Assembly (NCBI RefSeq): GCF_009720385.1
Contig: NZ_ML769309.1
Coordinates: 1-64,000, forward strand
Length of the DNA: 64,000 nt
Direction: 5' to 3'
DNA from: Catellatospora vulcania
GTDB lineage: Bacteria; Actinomycetota; Actinomycetes; Mycobacteriales; Micromonosporaceae
A program made the position numbers and the translations under genes. Positions 28,364-37,604 of this stretch are shown here, piece after piece; the first letter of the stretch is position 1, and each line of letters opens with the position of its first letter. Under the pieces are notes generated by a model. That model was not told the DNA's origin, ran no database searches, and worked only from the letters and a program-made list of their open reading frames with translations.

Positions 28364-30034
28364 ATGAGCACGACAACCGCGGGAGCGATCTTCGTTCTCT
28401 CGCTCATCGCCGCGCTGGCGGTCGCGTACCGCTACCTCGGTGACTACATGTTCCGCGTGGTCGACGGGGAGCGCCACAGCCGCGTCGAGCGCGGCGTCTA
28501 CCGGGTGCTCGGCGTCGACCCGGGCGCGGAGCAGTCCTGGGGGGTGTACGCCCGCAGCGTCCTGGCGTTCTCGCTGATCTCGATCCTGGGCCTGTTCGCC
28601 TTCCTGCGCCTGCAGGACCTGATCTTCAAGGTGCCGGACTTCGCGACCCCGATCAACGAGCGCGTCTTCCCGCACCTGGCCTGGAACACCGCGGTCAGCT
28701 TCGTGACCAACACGAACTGGCAGGCCTACTCCGGCGAGGCTGCGATGACGCACTTCGTGCAGATGGCCGGTCTGGCGGTGCAGAACTTCGTCTCCGCGGC
28801 GGTCGGCATCGCGGTGGCGGTGGCCCTGGTCCGCGGCTTCGCCCGGCGCAAAAGCGAGCAGCTCGGCAACTTCTGGGTCGACCTGACCCGGATCACGCTG
28901 CGCATCCTGCTGCCGCTAGCGGTCGTGGCGGCGGTCGTGCTGGTCGCCGGCGGTGTGGTGCAGAACCTGACCGACGGCACCACGCTGTCCACCCTGACCG
29001 GCGCGCAGCAGCACATCACCGGCGGCCCCGTGGCGAGCCAGGAGGCGATCAAGGAGCTCGGCACCAACGGCGGCGGCTTCTACAACGTCAACTCCGCGCA
29101 CCCGTTCGAGAACCCGACCGCGTGGACGGACTGGCTTGAGGTCTTCCTGCTGCTGGTCATCCCGTTCTCGCTGCCCCGGGTCTTCGGCCGGATGGTCAAG
29201 GACAACCGGCAGGGCTACGCGATCCTGGCCGTGATGGGCATCATCGCCGTCGCGAGCATCGTGCTGACCAATGTGTTCGAACTGGGCCACGCCGGCACGG
29301 TGCCGCAGGCGCTCGGAGCGGCGCTGGAGGGCAAGGACGTCCGGTTCGGCGTCTCGAACTCGGCGACCTTCGCCGCGGCGACGACCCTGACGTCGACCGG
29401 GGCGGTGAACTCGTTCCACGACTCGTACACCGCGCTCGGCGGCATGATGCCGATCGTCAACATGATGCTCGGCGAGGTCGCGCCCGGCGGTGTCGGCTCC
29501 GGCCTCTACGGCATGCTCGTCATCGCCGTGATCACGGTGTTCGTCGCCGGTCTCATGGTCGGGCGCACCCCCGAGTACATCGGCAAGAAGATCGGCGCCC
29601 GTGAGATCAAGTTCGCGTCGATGTACTTCCTGATCACCCCGGCGCTGGTGCTGATCGGCGTCGCGGCCGCGATGGCCACGGGCAACTGGCAGACCCAGGC
29701 CAACGTGGGGCCGCACGGTTTCTCCGAGGTCGTGTACGCGTTCACCTCGGCGGCCAACAACAACGGCTCGGCATTCGCGGGCATCACGGTCAACACGCCG
29801 TGGTGGGACACCGCGCTCGGCCTGGCCATGCTGCTCGGCCGCTTCCTGCCGCTCATCTTCGTGCTCGGTCTGGCCGGTTCGCTGGCGCGCCAGAAGGCCG
29901 TCCCGGCGTCGGCGGGCACGCTGCCGACCCACCGGCCGCTGTTCGTCGGCATGGTCGTCGGCGTCGTCGTGATCCTGGTGGCCCTGACCTTCCTGCCCGC
30001 ACTCGCCCTCGGCCCGCTGGCCGAGGGCCTGTGA
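28364..30034 (+). CDS. kdpA: KdpA, potassium-translocating subunit
   Basis: The 556-residue polytopic protein is full length for KdpA. It binds and conducts K+ through a selectivity filter related to K+ channels. Signatures include the N-terminal [11 protein letters not shown], the filter-like segments [61 protein letters not shown] and [14 protein letters not shown]. It starts at ATG 28364 ([10 protein letters not shown]), in an operon with kdpF before and kdpB 34 bases after. Expected induction is by K+ limitation through KdpDE, encoded downstream. Confidence 0.96.
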   Translation: MSTTTAGAIFVLSLIAALAVAYRYLGDYMFRVVDGERHSRVERGVYRVLGVDPGAEQSWGVYARSVLAFSLISILGLFAFLRLQDLIFKVPDFATPINERVFPHLAWNTAVSFVTNTNWQAYSGEAAMTHFVQMAGLAVQNFVSAAVGIAVAVALVRGFARRKSEQLGNFWVDLTRITLRILLPLAVVAAVVLVAGGVVQNLTDGTTLSTLTGAQQHITGGPVASQEAIKELGTNGGGFYNVNSAHPFENPTAWTDWLEVFLLLVIPFSLPRVFGRMVKDNRQGYAILAVMGIIAVASIVLTNVFELGHAGTVPQALGAALEGKDVRFGVSNSATFAAATTLTSTGAVNSFHDSYTALGGMMPIVNMMLGEVAPGGVGSGLYGMLVIAVITVFVAGLMVGRTPEYIGKKIGAREIKFASMYFLITPALVLIGVAAAMATGNWQTQANVGPHGFSEVVYAFTSAANNNGSAFAGITVNTPWWDTALGLAMLLGRFLPLIFVLGLAGSLARQKAVPASAGTLPTHRPLFVGMVVGVVVILVALTFLPALALGPLAEGL

Positions 30035-30068
30035 CCCGGCCCGCGAAGAAAACAGACAAGGACAAGAA

Positions 30069-32228
30069 ATGACTGTCACATCAGTGGCAACCCCGAACCC
30101 GCGCCGCGAGGCGCGCAAGGTCGGCGGCGGGCTGCTCGACCCGCAGCAGCTGTGGAAGTCGCTGCCCGACGCCGTGCGCAAGCTCAACCCGGCGACGCTG
30201 TGGCGCAACCCGGTCATGCTGATCGTCGAGGTCGGCGCGGTGTTCACCACGCTGCTGGCGATCACGCAGCCGTCCTGGTTCTCCTGGGCGATCACGGTCT
30301 GGCTCTGGCTGACGGTGGTCTTCGCCAACCTGGCCGAGGCGGTGGCCGAGGGCCGGGGCAAGGCGCAGGCGGCGACGCTGCGCAGCGCGAAGAAGGACAC
30401 CATGGCCCGGCGGCTCGTCGGCTGGTCCGAGGGCGCCGCGGCGGCGCGGTACCGCGAGGAGTCGGTCGCGGCGTCGGCGCTGGCCCAGGGCGACCTCGTG
30501 GTCGTCGAGGCGGGCCAGGTCATCCCGGGTGACGGCGACGTGGTCGAGGGCATCGCCAGCGTCGACGAGTCGGCGATCACCGGCGAGTCGGCCCCGGTCA
30601 TCCGCGAGTCCGGCGGCGACCGCAGCGCGGTCACCGGCGGCACGAAGGTGCTGTCCGACCGGATCGTCGTGCGGATCACGCAGAAGCCGGGGGAGAGCTT
30701 CATCGACCGGATGATCGCGCTGGTCGAGGGCGCGAACCGGCAGAAGACCCCGAACGAGATCGCGCTCAACATCCTGCTCGCCGCGCTGACGATCATCTTT
30801 CTGCTGGCCGTGGTCACGCTGCAGCCGATGGCGATCTACGCCAAGAACTGGCAGGGCGCGGCTCCCGACACGGCCTCGTTCGGTCCCGACGGGATCAGTG
30901 GCATCGTGCTCGTCTCGCTGCTGGTCTGCCTCATCCCGACCACCATCGGGGCGCTGCTGTCCGCGATCGGCATCGCCGGCATGGACCGGCTGGTGCAACG
31001 CAACGTGCTGGCCATGAGCGGCCGTGCCGTCGAGGCCGCGGGTGACGTCAACACCCTGCTGCTGGACAAGACCGGCACGATCACTCTGGGCAACCGCCAG
31101 GCGTGGAAGTTCCTGCCCGCCGCAGGGGTCTCCGAGGAGGCGCTCGCCGACGCGGCGCAGCTGTCCAGCCTCGCCGACGAGACGCCCGAGGGGCGCTCGA
31201 TCGTCGTGCTGGCCAAGGAGCAGTACGGCCTGCGCGCCCGGGAGGAGGGCGTGATGCCGCACGCCGTCTTCATCCCGTTCACCGCGCAGACCCGCATGTC
31301 GGGCGTGGACATGACGCAGGACGGTCGGACGAGGCAGGTTCGCAAGGGCGCGTCGTCGGCGGTCATGAAGTGGGTTCGCGACAACGGCGGGCACCCGTCC
31401 GACGACGTCGGCCCGGCCGTGGACGCCATCTCGGGTCAGGGCGGCACGCCGCTGGTGGTCGCCGAGCTGGTCACCGGGCAGTCGGCCCGTGCGCTCGGCG
31501 TGATCCACCTCAAGGACGTCGTCAAGTCGGGCATGCGCGAGCGGTTCGAGGAGATGCGCCGGATGGGCATCCGCACCGTCATGATCACCGGTGACAACCC
31601 GCTGACCGCGAAGGCGATCGCCGACGAGGCCGGGGTGGACGACTTCCTGGCCGAGGCGACGCCGGAGGACAAGCTCGCCCTGATCCGCAAGGAGCAGGAG
31701 GGCGGCCGGCTGGTCGCGATGACCGGCGACGGCACCAACGACGCCCCGGCACTGGCCCAGGCAGACGTCGGCGTGGCCATGAACACCGGCACGTCGGCCG
31801 CGAAAGAGGCCGGCAACATGGTGGACCTGGACTCCGACCCCACCAAGCTCATCGAGATCGTGGAGATCGGCAAGCAGCTGCTCATCACCCGCGGGGCGCT
31901 GACCACGTTCTCCATCGCCAACGACATCGCGAAGTACTTCGCGATCATCCCGGCGATGTTCGCGGTGGTGTACCCGAGCCTGGACGCGCTGAACATCATG
32001 CGGCTGTCCAGCCCCGAGTCCGCCATCCTCAGCGCCGTCATCTTCAACGCGCTGGTCATCATCGCGCTGATCCCCCTCGCACTGCGCGGCGTGCGCTACA
32101 CGCCCAGCAGCGCGAGCAAGCTGCTGACCCGCAACCTGTGGGTCTACGGCCTCGGCGGCATCATCGCGCCCTTCATCGGAATCAAGATCATTGACATGAT
32201 CATCTCGCTTATCCCAGGGATCTCGTGA
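30069..32228 (+). CDS. kdpB: KdpB, P-type ATPase catalytic subunit
   Basis: The 719-residue P-type ATPase has the phosphorylation motif [12 protein letters not shown], the actuator motif [11 protein letters not shown], the nucleotide-domain [23 protein letters not shown] and the hinge [13 protein letters not shown]. It hydrolyses ATP to drive K+ uptake by KdpA. An AAGGA site lies seven bases before the ATG. The TGA stop shares its last base with the kdpC ATG. Confidence 0.97.
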   Translation: MTVTSVATPNPRREARKVGGGLLDPQQLWKSLPDAVRKLNPATLWRNPVMLIVEVGAVFTTLLAITQPSWFSWAITVWLWLTVVFANLAEAVAEGRGKAQAATLRSAKKDTMARRLVGWSEGAAAARYREESVAASALAQGDLVVVEAGQVIPGDGDVVEGIASVDESAITGESAPVIRESGGDRSAVTGGTKVLSDRIVVRITQKPGESFIDRMIALVEGANRQKTPNEIALNILLAALTIIFLLAVVTLQPMAIYAKNWQGAAPDTASFGPDGISGIVLVSLLVCLIPTTIGALLSAIGIAGMDRLVQRNVLAMSGRAVEAAGDVNTLLLDKTGTITLGNRQAWKFLPAAGVSEEALADAAQLSSLADETPEGRSIVVLAKEQYGLRAREEGVMPHAVFIPFTAQTRMSGVDMTQDGRTRQVRKGASSAVMKWVRDNGGHPSDDVGPAVDAISGQGGTPLVVAELVTGQSARALGVIHLKDVVKSGMRERFEEMRRMGIRTVMITGDNPLTAKAIADEAGVDDFLAEATPEDKLALIRKEQEGGRLVAMTGDGTNDAPALAQADVGVAMNTGTSAAKEAGNMVDLDSDPTKLIEIVEIGKQLLITRGALTTFSIANDIAKYFAIIPAMFAVVYPSLDALNIMRLSSPESAILSAVIFNALVIIALIPLALRGVRYTPSSASKLLTRNLWVYGLGGIIAPFIGIKIIDMIISLIPGIS

Positions 32229-33112
32229 TGCGCACTCCCCGCTGGATCTCCCAGCACCTCGCCGCCGTCCGCGCGCTGCTCCTCTTCACGGTGCTGCTCG
32301 GCCTGCTCTACCCGCTGGCGATAACCGGCGTGGCCCGGATTCCCGGGCTGCGCGACCACGCGAACGGCTCACTGATCGAGGTCAACGGCCAGCCCGTGGG
32401 CAGCTCGCTCATCGGCCAGTCGTTCACCGACGCCGACGGCAACCCGGTGCCGAGGTACTTCCAGAGCCGCCCGTCGGCCTCCGGATACGACCCCGACGCC
32501 ACCGCGGCGAGCAATCTCGGCCCGGAGAGCATCGAGGACACCCTCGGCGACCCGGCCCTCGACCCGGACTCCGCCGACGGCGACGGCAGCAAGCAGGCCC
32601 TGCTCACCCAGGTCTGCGCGCGCAGCAAGGCGGTCGGCGAGCTGGAGGGGGTGGACGGCAGCCGGCCGTACTGCACCGCCGACGGCGTCGGCGCGGTCCT
32701 GCGGGTCTTCCGCACCGACGGCCTGACCGGCAAGGTCACCCGCGCGGTCAGCGTCAACCAGGCCTGCCCGGCCACCCCGTTCATCGCCACCTACGAAGGC
32801 GTGACCGTGGAATGCGGCAGGTTCGGCGAGGACTACCGAAAGGGCGTGCTCGTCCCGGTCCGGGGCAGCGCTCCCGAGCGGTCCGCCGTACCCGCCGACG
32901 CGGTCACCGCCAGCGGCAGCTCACTCGACCCGCACATCAGCGTCGACTACGCCAACCTCCAGGCCAAGCGGGTCGCGACGATCCGAGGCGTGCCGCTCGA
33001 CAGGGTCAACGCGCTGATCGACGAGCACACCGACGGGCGCGCGCTGGGTTTCATGGGCGAACCCGCCGTCAACGTCCTCACGCTGAACCTCGCTCTCGAC
33101 CGTATGCAGTGA
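32228..33112 (+). CDS. kdpC: KdpC subunit, enlarged form
   Basis: The 294-residue protein has one N-terminal helix (ALLLFTVLLGLLYPLAITGVA) and the KdpC core: GSSLIGQSF, YFQSRPSASGYDP, SNLGPE and, at the end, LDPHISVDYANLQAKRVA and GEPAVNVLTLNLALD. KdpC increases K+ affinity of the complex. Enterobacterial KdpC is about 190 residues; here about 90 extra residues (about 125-215, containing two Cys pairs such as RPYC, NQAC and VECG) are inserted between the halves. ATG 32228 overlaps the kdpB stop; GTG 32225 in frame is an alternative. Confidence 0.95.
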   Translation: MRTPRWISQHLAAVRALLLFTVLLGLLYPLAITGVARIPGLRDHANGSLIEVNGQPVGSSLIGQSFTDADGNPVPRYFQSRPSASGYDPDATAASNLGPESIEDTLGDPALDPDSADGDGSKQALLTQVCARSKAVGELEGVDGSRPYCTADGVGAVLRVFRTDGLTGKVTRAVSVNQACPATPFIATYEGVTVECGRFGEDYRKGVLVPVRGSAPERSAVPADAVTASGSSLDPHISVDYANLQAKRVATIRGVPLDRVNALIDEHTDGRALGFMGEPAVNVLTLNLALDRMQ

Positions 33113-33114
33113 AA

Positions 33115-33160
33115 GGAAGGGCGCCTTCACCTCGCCATGCGTTGTGGAAGGCGCCCTTCC
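33115..33160 (+). terminator. Hairpin between kdpC and kdpD, GAAGGGCGCCTTC variant
   Basis: GGAAGGGCGCCTTC (33115-33128) is the exact complement of GAAGGCGCCCTTCC (33147-33160). It starts two bases after the kdpC stop and ends 34 bases before kdpD. It may reduce read-through so that the sensor genes are made at a lower level than the pump. Confidence 0.78.
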
Positions 33161-33194
33161 CGACCTCCGTTCCAGAAGGGAGTGGCGGAAGCGC

Positions 33195-35771
33195 ATGTCG
33201 CGTGGGGAACTGCGGATCCATCTGGGCGCCGCACCGGGCGTCGGCAAGACGTACGCCATGCTCGAAGAGGCGCACCGCCGCCGCGAGCGCGGCACCGACG
33301 TGGTGGTCGGGTTCGTGGAGACGCACGGCCGCAAGCACACCCTGCACATGATCGGCGACCTGGAGCTGGTGGACCGGCGCACCATCGAGTACCGGGGCGC
33401 CACGTTCACCGAGCTGGACGTCGACGCGATCCTGGCCCGCCGGCCCGAGGTCGTCCTGGTCGACGAGCTGGCGCACACCAACGTGCCCGGCTGCCGCAAC
33501 GCCAAACGCTGGCAGGACGTCGACGAGCTGCTCGACGCGGGCATCCACGTGCTGTCGACGCTGAACATCCAGCACCTGGAGTCGCTCAACGACGTGGTGC
33601 ACGCCATCACCGGCGTGCCGCAGCGGGAGACCGTGCCCGACGAGGTCGTGCGCCGCGCCGAGCAGGTCGAGCTGATCGACATGACGCCGGAGGCGCTGCG
33701 CCGCCGGATGGCGCACGGCAACGTCTACCGGCCGGAGAAGATCGACGCCGCGCTGGGCAACTACTTCCGGGTCGGCAACCTCACCGCGCTGCGCGAGCTG
33801 GCCCTGCTGTGGCTGGCCGACAAGGTCGACGAGCAGCTCGACCGGTACCGCGACCAGCACCGGATCGACGCCACCTGGGAAGCGCGGGAGCGGGTCGTCG
33901 TCGCGCTGACCGGCGGCCCCGAGGGCGACACCCTGATCCGCCGCGCCGCCCGCATCGCCGACCGCGCTCGCGGCGCCGACCTGCTGGCCGTACACGTGGC
34001 CCGCAACGACGGCCTGGCCGGTGCCGACCCGGCGCTGCTGGCCAGGCAGCGCATCCTCGTCGAGAACATGGGCGGCACCTACCACCAGGTCATCGGCACC
34101 GACGTGCCCCGGGCGCTGCTGGACTTCGCCCGCGGGGTCAACGCCACCCAGCTGGTGCTCGGCGCCAGCAGGCGGGGCCGCCTCGCGCAGATCCTCGCCC
34201 AGGGTGTCGGCGTGTCCACCATCGTGGATTCCGGCACGATCGACGTCCACCTGGTCACCCACGGCGAAGCCGGGCGGGGCAGGTTCGGCCGACCGGTCGG
34301 CAGCGCGCTGTCCAGGCACCGCCGCCTGGCCGGGTACGCCCTGGCCGCACTGGGACTTCCCCTGCTCACCCTGGTGCTGCACGGGTTCGGCGACCTCGAT
34401 CTGGGCACCGACATCGTGCTCTTCCTCGCCGCGGTGGTGGCGGTGGCGCTGGTCGGCGGCATGCGGCCCGCCATCGTCGCCGCGCTGGGCGGCTCGGCGC
34501 TGTTGAACTACTTCTTCGTCCCGCCCGTAGGGCGGTGGACCATCACCGACCGGGAGAACCTGCTGGCCCTGGCCGTGTTCACGGTCGTGGCGACCGCGGT
34601 GAGCGCGACCGTCGACACCGCCGCCCGGCGCACCCGCGAGGCGGCGCTGGCCGGTGCGGAGGCGCAGACCCTGGCCACCGTCGCGGGTTCGGTGCTGCGC
34701 GGCGACCGGCCGCTGACCGCGCTGCTGGAGCGGCTGAAGGAGACGTTCGGCCTGGAGTCGGTGACCCTGCTCGAGGCGCGCGACGGCGCCGGGCACGGCC
34801 CGGCGCGCCGCCACGAGGTGGGCTCGTGGCGGGTGGTCGCCACGGTCGGCGGGCAGCCGTGCTTCGCGCCCGGCGAGGCCGACACCGACGTGCCGGTCAG
34901 CGAGGACCTGACCCTGGTGCTGCGGGGGCAGCCGCTGGCCGCGGCCGACCGGCGCATCCTGGAGGCGTTCGCGTCGCAGGCGGCGCTGGCGCTGCGCCAC
35001 GAGCGCCTCGCCGAGCAGGCCGCCGCGGCCCTGCCGCTGGCCGAGGCCGACCGCATGCGGACCGCGCTGCTCGCGGCGGTCAGCCACGATCTGCGTACGC
35101 CGCTCGCGTCGGCCAAGGCCGCGGTGGACAGCCTGGCCAGCGACGAGATCGACTTCGACGAGGACGACCGGGTGGAGCTGCTGAGCACCGCCGCCGAGTC
35201 GCTGGACCGGCTGCACCGGCTGGTCGAGAACCTGCTCGACATGAGCAGGTTGCAGGCCGGGGTGCTCGGTGTCGTCCCGCGGCCGATGGGTGTGGAGGAG
35301 GTCGTTCCGCACGCGCTGGACGAACTCGGCGACAGCGGCCGTGCGGTGCGCATGCGCATCCCCGCCGACCTGCCCGCGGTCGACGCCGACCCGGGGCTGC
35401 TGGAGCGGGTGCTGGTCAACGTGATCGGCAACGCGCTGCGCTACAGCCCGCCCGACCGGCCGCCCCTGGTGAAGGCCAGCGCGCACGCGGGTCGGGTGGA
35501 GCTGCGCATCGTCGATCACGGTCCGGGTATCCCCGAGGCCGAGTGGGACCGGGTGTTCCTGCCGTTCCAGCGCGCAGGCGACCGCAGCAACGACACCGGG
35601 GTCGGGTTGGGGCTGGCGCTGGCCCGCGGCCTGAGCGAGGCCATGGACGGTACGCTCGTGCCGGAGACCACCCTCGGTGGCGGCCTGACCATGGTGCTGT
35701 CGCTGCCCGTCGCGCATGCCGGTGCGGCCGCGCCGGCGGTCTCGGCGGGGGAGGGGACCGGAGCGGCATGA
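33195..35771 (+). CDS. kdpD: KdpD sensor histidine kinase (copy 1)
   Basis: The 858-residue kinase is full length. Order: KdpD N-terminal domain with Walker A GAAPGVGKTYAMLEE (about residues 10-25) and LVDELAHTNVPG; a Usp-like domain (about 235-360, VVVALTGGPEGDTLIRRAARIA); four membrane helices (about 385-480); a GAF-like region; HisKA with LLAAVSHDLRTPLASAKAAVD; and HATPase_c (NVIGNALRYSPPDRPPL, GPGIPEAEWDRVF, GVGLGLALARG). It senses K+ limitation and phosphorylates KdpE. ATG 33195 is preceded by GGAAG; a further upstream frame lacks support. It overlaps kdpE by four bases (ATGA). Confidence 0.94.
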   Translation: MSRGELRIHLGAAPGVGKTYAMLEEAHRRRERGTDVVVGFVETHGRKHTLHMIGDLELVDRRTIEYRGATFTELDVDAILARRPEVVLVDELAHTNVPGCRNAKRWQDVDELLDAGIHVLSTLNIQHLESLNDVVHAITGVPQRETVPDEVVRRAEQVELIDMTPEALRRRMAHGNVYRPEKIDAALGNYFRVGNLTALRELALLWLADKVDEQLDRYRDQHRIDATWEARERVVVALTGGPEGDTLIRRAARIADRARGADLLAVHVARNDGLAGADPALLARQRILVENMGGTYHQVIGTDVPRALLDFARGVNATQLVLGASRRGRLAQILAQGVGVSTIVDSGTIDVHLVTHGEAGRGRFGRPVGSALSRHRRLAGYALAALGLPLLTLVLHGFGDLDLGTDIVLFLAAVVAVALVGGMRPAIVAALGGSALLNYFFVPPVGRWTITDRENLLALAVFTVVATAVSATVDTAARRTREAALAGAEAQTLATVAGSVLRGDRPLTALLERLKETFGLESVTLLEARDGAGHGPARRHEVGSWRVVATVGGQPCFAPGEADTDVPVSEDLTLVLRGQPLAAADRRILEAFASQAALALRHERLAEQAAAALPLAEADRMRTALLAAVSHDLRTPLASAKAAVDSLASDEIDFDEDDRVELLSTAAESLDRLHRLVENLLDMSRLQAGVLGVVPRPMGVEEVVPHALDELGDSGRAVRMRIPADLPAVDADPGLLERVLVNVIGNALRYSPPDRPPLVKASAHAGRVELRIVDHGPGIPEAEWDRVFLPFQRAGDRSNDTGVGLGLALARGLSEAMDGTLVPETTLGGGLTMVLSLPVAHAGAAAPAVSAGEGTGAA

Positions 35772-36469
35772 CGAAGATCCTCATCGTGGACGACGAGCCG
35801 CAGATCCTGCGGGCGCTGCGGATCAACCTGCGCGCCCGGGGGTACGACGTGGAGCTGGCCCCCGACGGCGCGAACGCGTTGCGCGCGGCGGGCGCGTACC
35901 ACCCTGACGTGGTCGTGCTCGACCTCGGCCTGCCCGACATGGACGGCGTCGAGGTGATCCGCGGCCTGCGGGGCTGGTCGGCGGCGCCGATCATCGTGCT
36001 GTCCGGGCGCACCGGCAGCGAGGACAAGGTCGAGGCGCTCGACGCCGGCGCCGACGACTATGTCACCAAGCCGTTCGGGGTCGACGAGCTGCTGGCCCGC
36101 ATCCGTGCGGTGACCCGCAGGCACTCGGCGTCGCCGGACGCGCAGAGTGTCGTGCGTATCGGCCGGCACTCCGTCGACGTCGGCGACCACCAGGTCCGCC
36201 CGCTTACCGGCGGTGGTGAGGTGCGGCTGACGCCGACCGAGTGGCACCTGCTCAGCGTGCTGGTGCGCAACCCGGGCAAGCTGGTCAGCCAGCGGCAGCT
36301 GCTGCAGGAGGTGTGGGGTCCGCAGTACGCCACCGAGACGAACTACCTGCGCCAGTACATGGCCCAGCTGCGCCGCAAGCTGGAGGACGACGCCGCACAC
36401 CCGCGCCAGCTGCTCACCGAGCCCGGCATGGGCTACCGGTTCGTGCCGCACGACGAACCGCTGCCGTAG
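35768..36469 (+). CDS. kdpE: KdpE response regulator
   Basis: The 233-residue OmpR-family regulator has a receiver domain (ILIVDDEPQ, phospho-acceptor Asp in VVVLDLGLPDMDG, Lys in YVTKPFG) and a winged-helix domain (VRLTPTEWHLLSVLVRNPGK, QLLQEVWGPQYATETNYLRQ, MAQLRRKLEDD, GMGYRF). The ETNYLRQYMAQLRRKLE segment is typical of KdpE. It is the only kdpE in the window, although two KdpD proteins are encoded nearby. The start overlaps the kdpD stop. Confidence 0.95.
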   Translation: MTKILIVDDEPQILRALRINLRARGYDVELAPDGANALRAAGAYHPDVVVLDLGLPDMDGVEVIRGLRGWSAAPIIVLSGRTGSEDKVEALDAGADDYVTKPFGVDELLARIRAVTRRHSASPDAQSVVRIGRHSVDVGDHQVRPLTGGGEVRLTPTEWHLLSVLVRNPGKLVSQRQLLQEVWGPQYATETNYLRQYMAQLRRKLEDDAAHPRQLLTEPGMGYRFVPHDEPLP

Positions 36470-36561
36470 CGCCGTTCCCGGCCCGGAGGCGGGTGCCGGT
36501 CGTGATCGGCCGGTGCGTGATCGCGGTAGGGTGCCCACGCCACGACCGCGAAGGGGACACA

Positions 36562-37548
36562 GTGCTGCATCTACGGGTGATCACACCGCAACGCCAGGCG
36601 GCGGCCGTCATCGAGGCGCTGCAGGCCGACGTGGCGGTGACCCACCTCGTCGTGCTGCCGGGGGCGGCCCGGGAACCGGCGGGCGACCTGGTGCTGTGCG
36701 ACGTGGCCCGGGAGGGCGCCAACGCCGTGCTGGAACGGCTGCGGGAGCTCGGCGTCGAACACGAGGGCGCGATCACCATCGAGGAAGCCGGGGTCACCCT
36801 GTCGGACTCGGCGGATCGCGCGGCCGCGCGGACCCCGGGCAAGGGCGTCGACGCGGTGGTGTGGGAGGAGATCGAGCACCGCACCGGCCAGGAGACCCGG
36901 CTGTCCATGACGTACCTGGTGCTGCTGGCCGTGGCGACGGTCATCGCGGCCGTGGGCGTGCTGCTCGACCAGCCGATCCTCATCGTCGGCGCGATGGTGG
37001 TGGGCCCGGAGTTCGGCCCGCTCGCGGGCCTGTGCGTGGGGCTGGTGCAGGGCCGGTGGACGATGGTCCGCCGCTCGTCGGTGGCGCTGGCCGTCGGCTT
37101 CCCGGTGGCCGTGGCGCTGACGGTGCTGGCTACCTGGGCGATGACCGCCGCGGGGCTGGTGGACCGCTCGATGCTGCTGGCCGAGCGGCCGCTGACCGAT
37201 TTCATCTGGCGGCCCGACGCGCTGTCGTGGGTGGTCGGCTTCCTCGCCGGCATCGCCGGGATGGTGTCGATCACGTCCGCGCGCTCCGGCGCCCTGATCG
37301 GGGTGCTGATCTCGGTCACCACGGTGCCCGCCGCGGCCAACGCCGCGGTCGCGGCCGCCTACCGGGTGCCCGACGAGGCATGGGGTTCGGCGCTGCAACT
37401 GCTCGTCAACCTGGCCGCGATCATCGTGGCGGGCGTCCTCACGCTAACCGTGCAGCGGCTGTGGTGGCGGGGCGTGCGGCCGCCGGCGCGTCCGGTCGCC
37501 GTGGCCCGGCCGCGCCGCCCGGTCCGGCAGGGCGTCAGGACGCCGTAA
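36562..37548 (+). CDS. DUF389 integral membrane protein
   Basis: A 328-residue protein of the DUF389 family. The N-terminal soluble part (about 1-110, VLHLRVITPQRQAAAVIEAL, ITIEEAGVTLSDS) is followed by six or more helices containing the family core DQPILIVGAMVVGPEFGPLAG and SARSGALIGVLISVTTVPAAANAAVA. Function is unknown; some members are proposed transporters. The GTG at 36562 is chosen for its AAGGGGA ribosome-binding site; TAGGGT at about 36525 may be its -10. Lying between kdpE and a second kdpD hints at a role in ion homeostasis, which is inference. Confidence 0.88.
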   Translation: MLHLRVITPQRQAAAVIEALQADVAVTHLVVLPGAAREPAGDLVLCDVAREGANAVLERLRELGVEHEGAITIEEAGVTLSDSADRAAARTPGKGVDAVVWEEIEHRTGQETRLSMTYLVLLAVATVIAAVGVLLDQPILIVGAMVVGPEFGPLAGLCVGLVQGRWTMVRRSSVALAVGFPVAVALTVLATWAMTAAGLVDRSMLLAERPLTDFIWRPDALSWVVGFLAGIAGMVSITSARSGALIGVLISVTTVPAAANAAVAAAYRVPDEAWGSALQLLVNLAAIIVAGVLTLTVQRLWWRGVRPPARPVAVARPRRPVRQGVRTP

Positions 37549-37604
37549 CGCAGGCTTGGCGGTCACCGCCGACACACCGCCGCGGATGCGGGATGATCGC
37601 CCTT

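Noticed and set aside
33137-36469. Apparent 1110-codon protein ending in KdpE
   Set aside because: Only the last 234 codons are real KdpE; the rest is a +1-frame shadow of kdpD. The ATGA overlap gives the true KdpE start.
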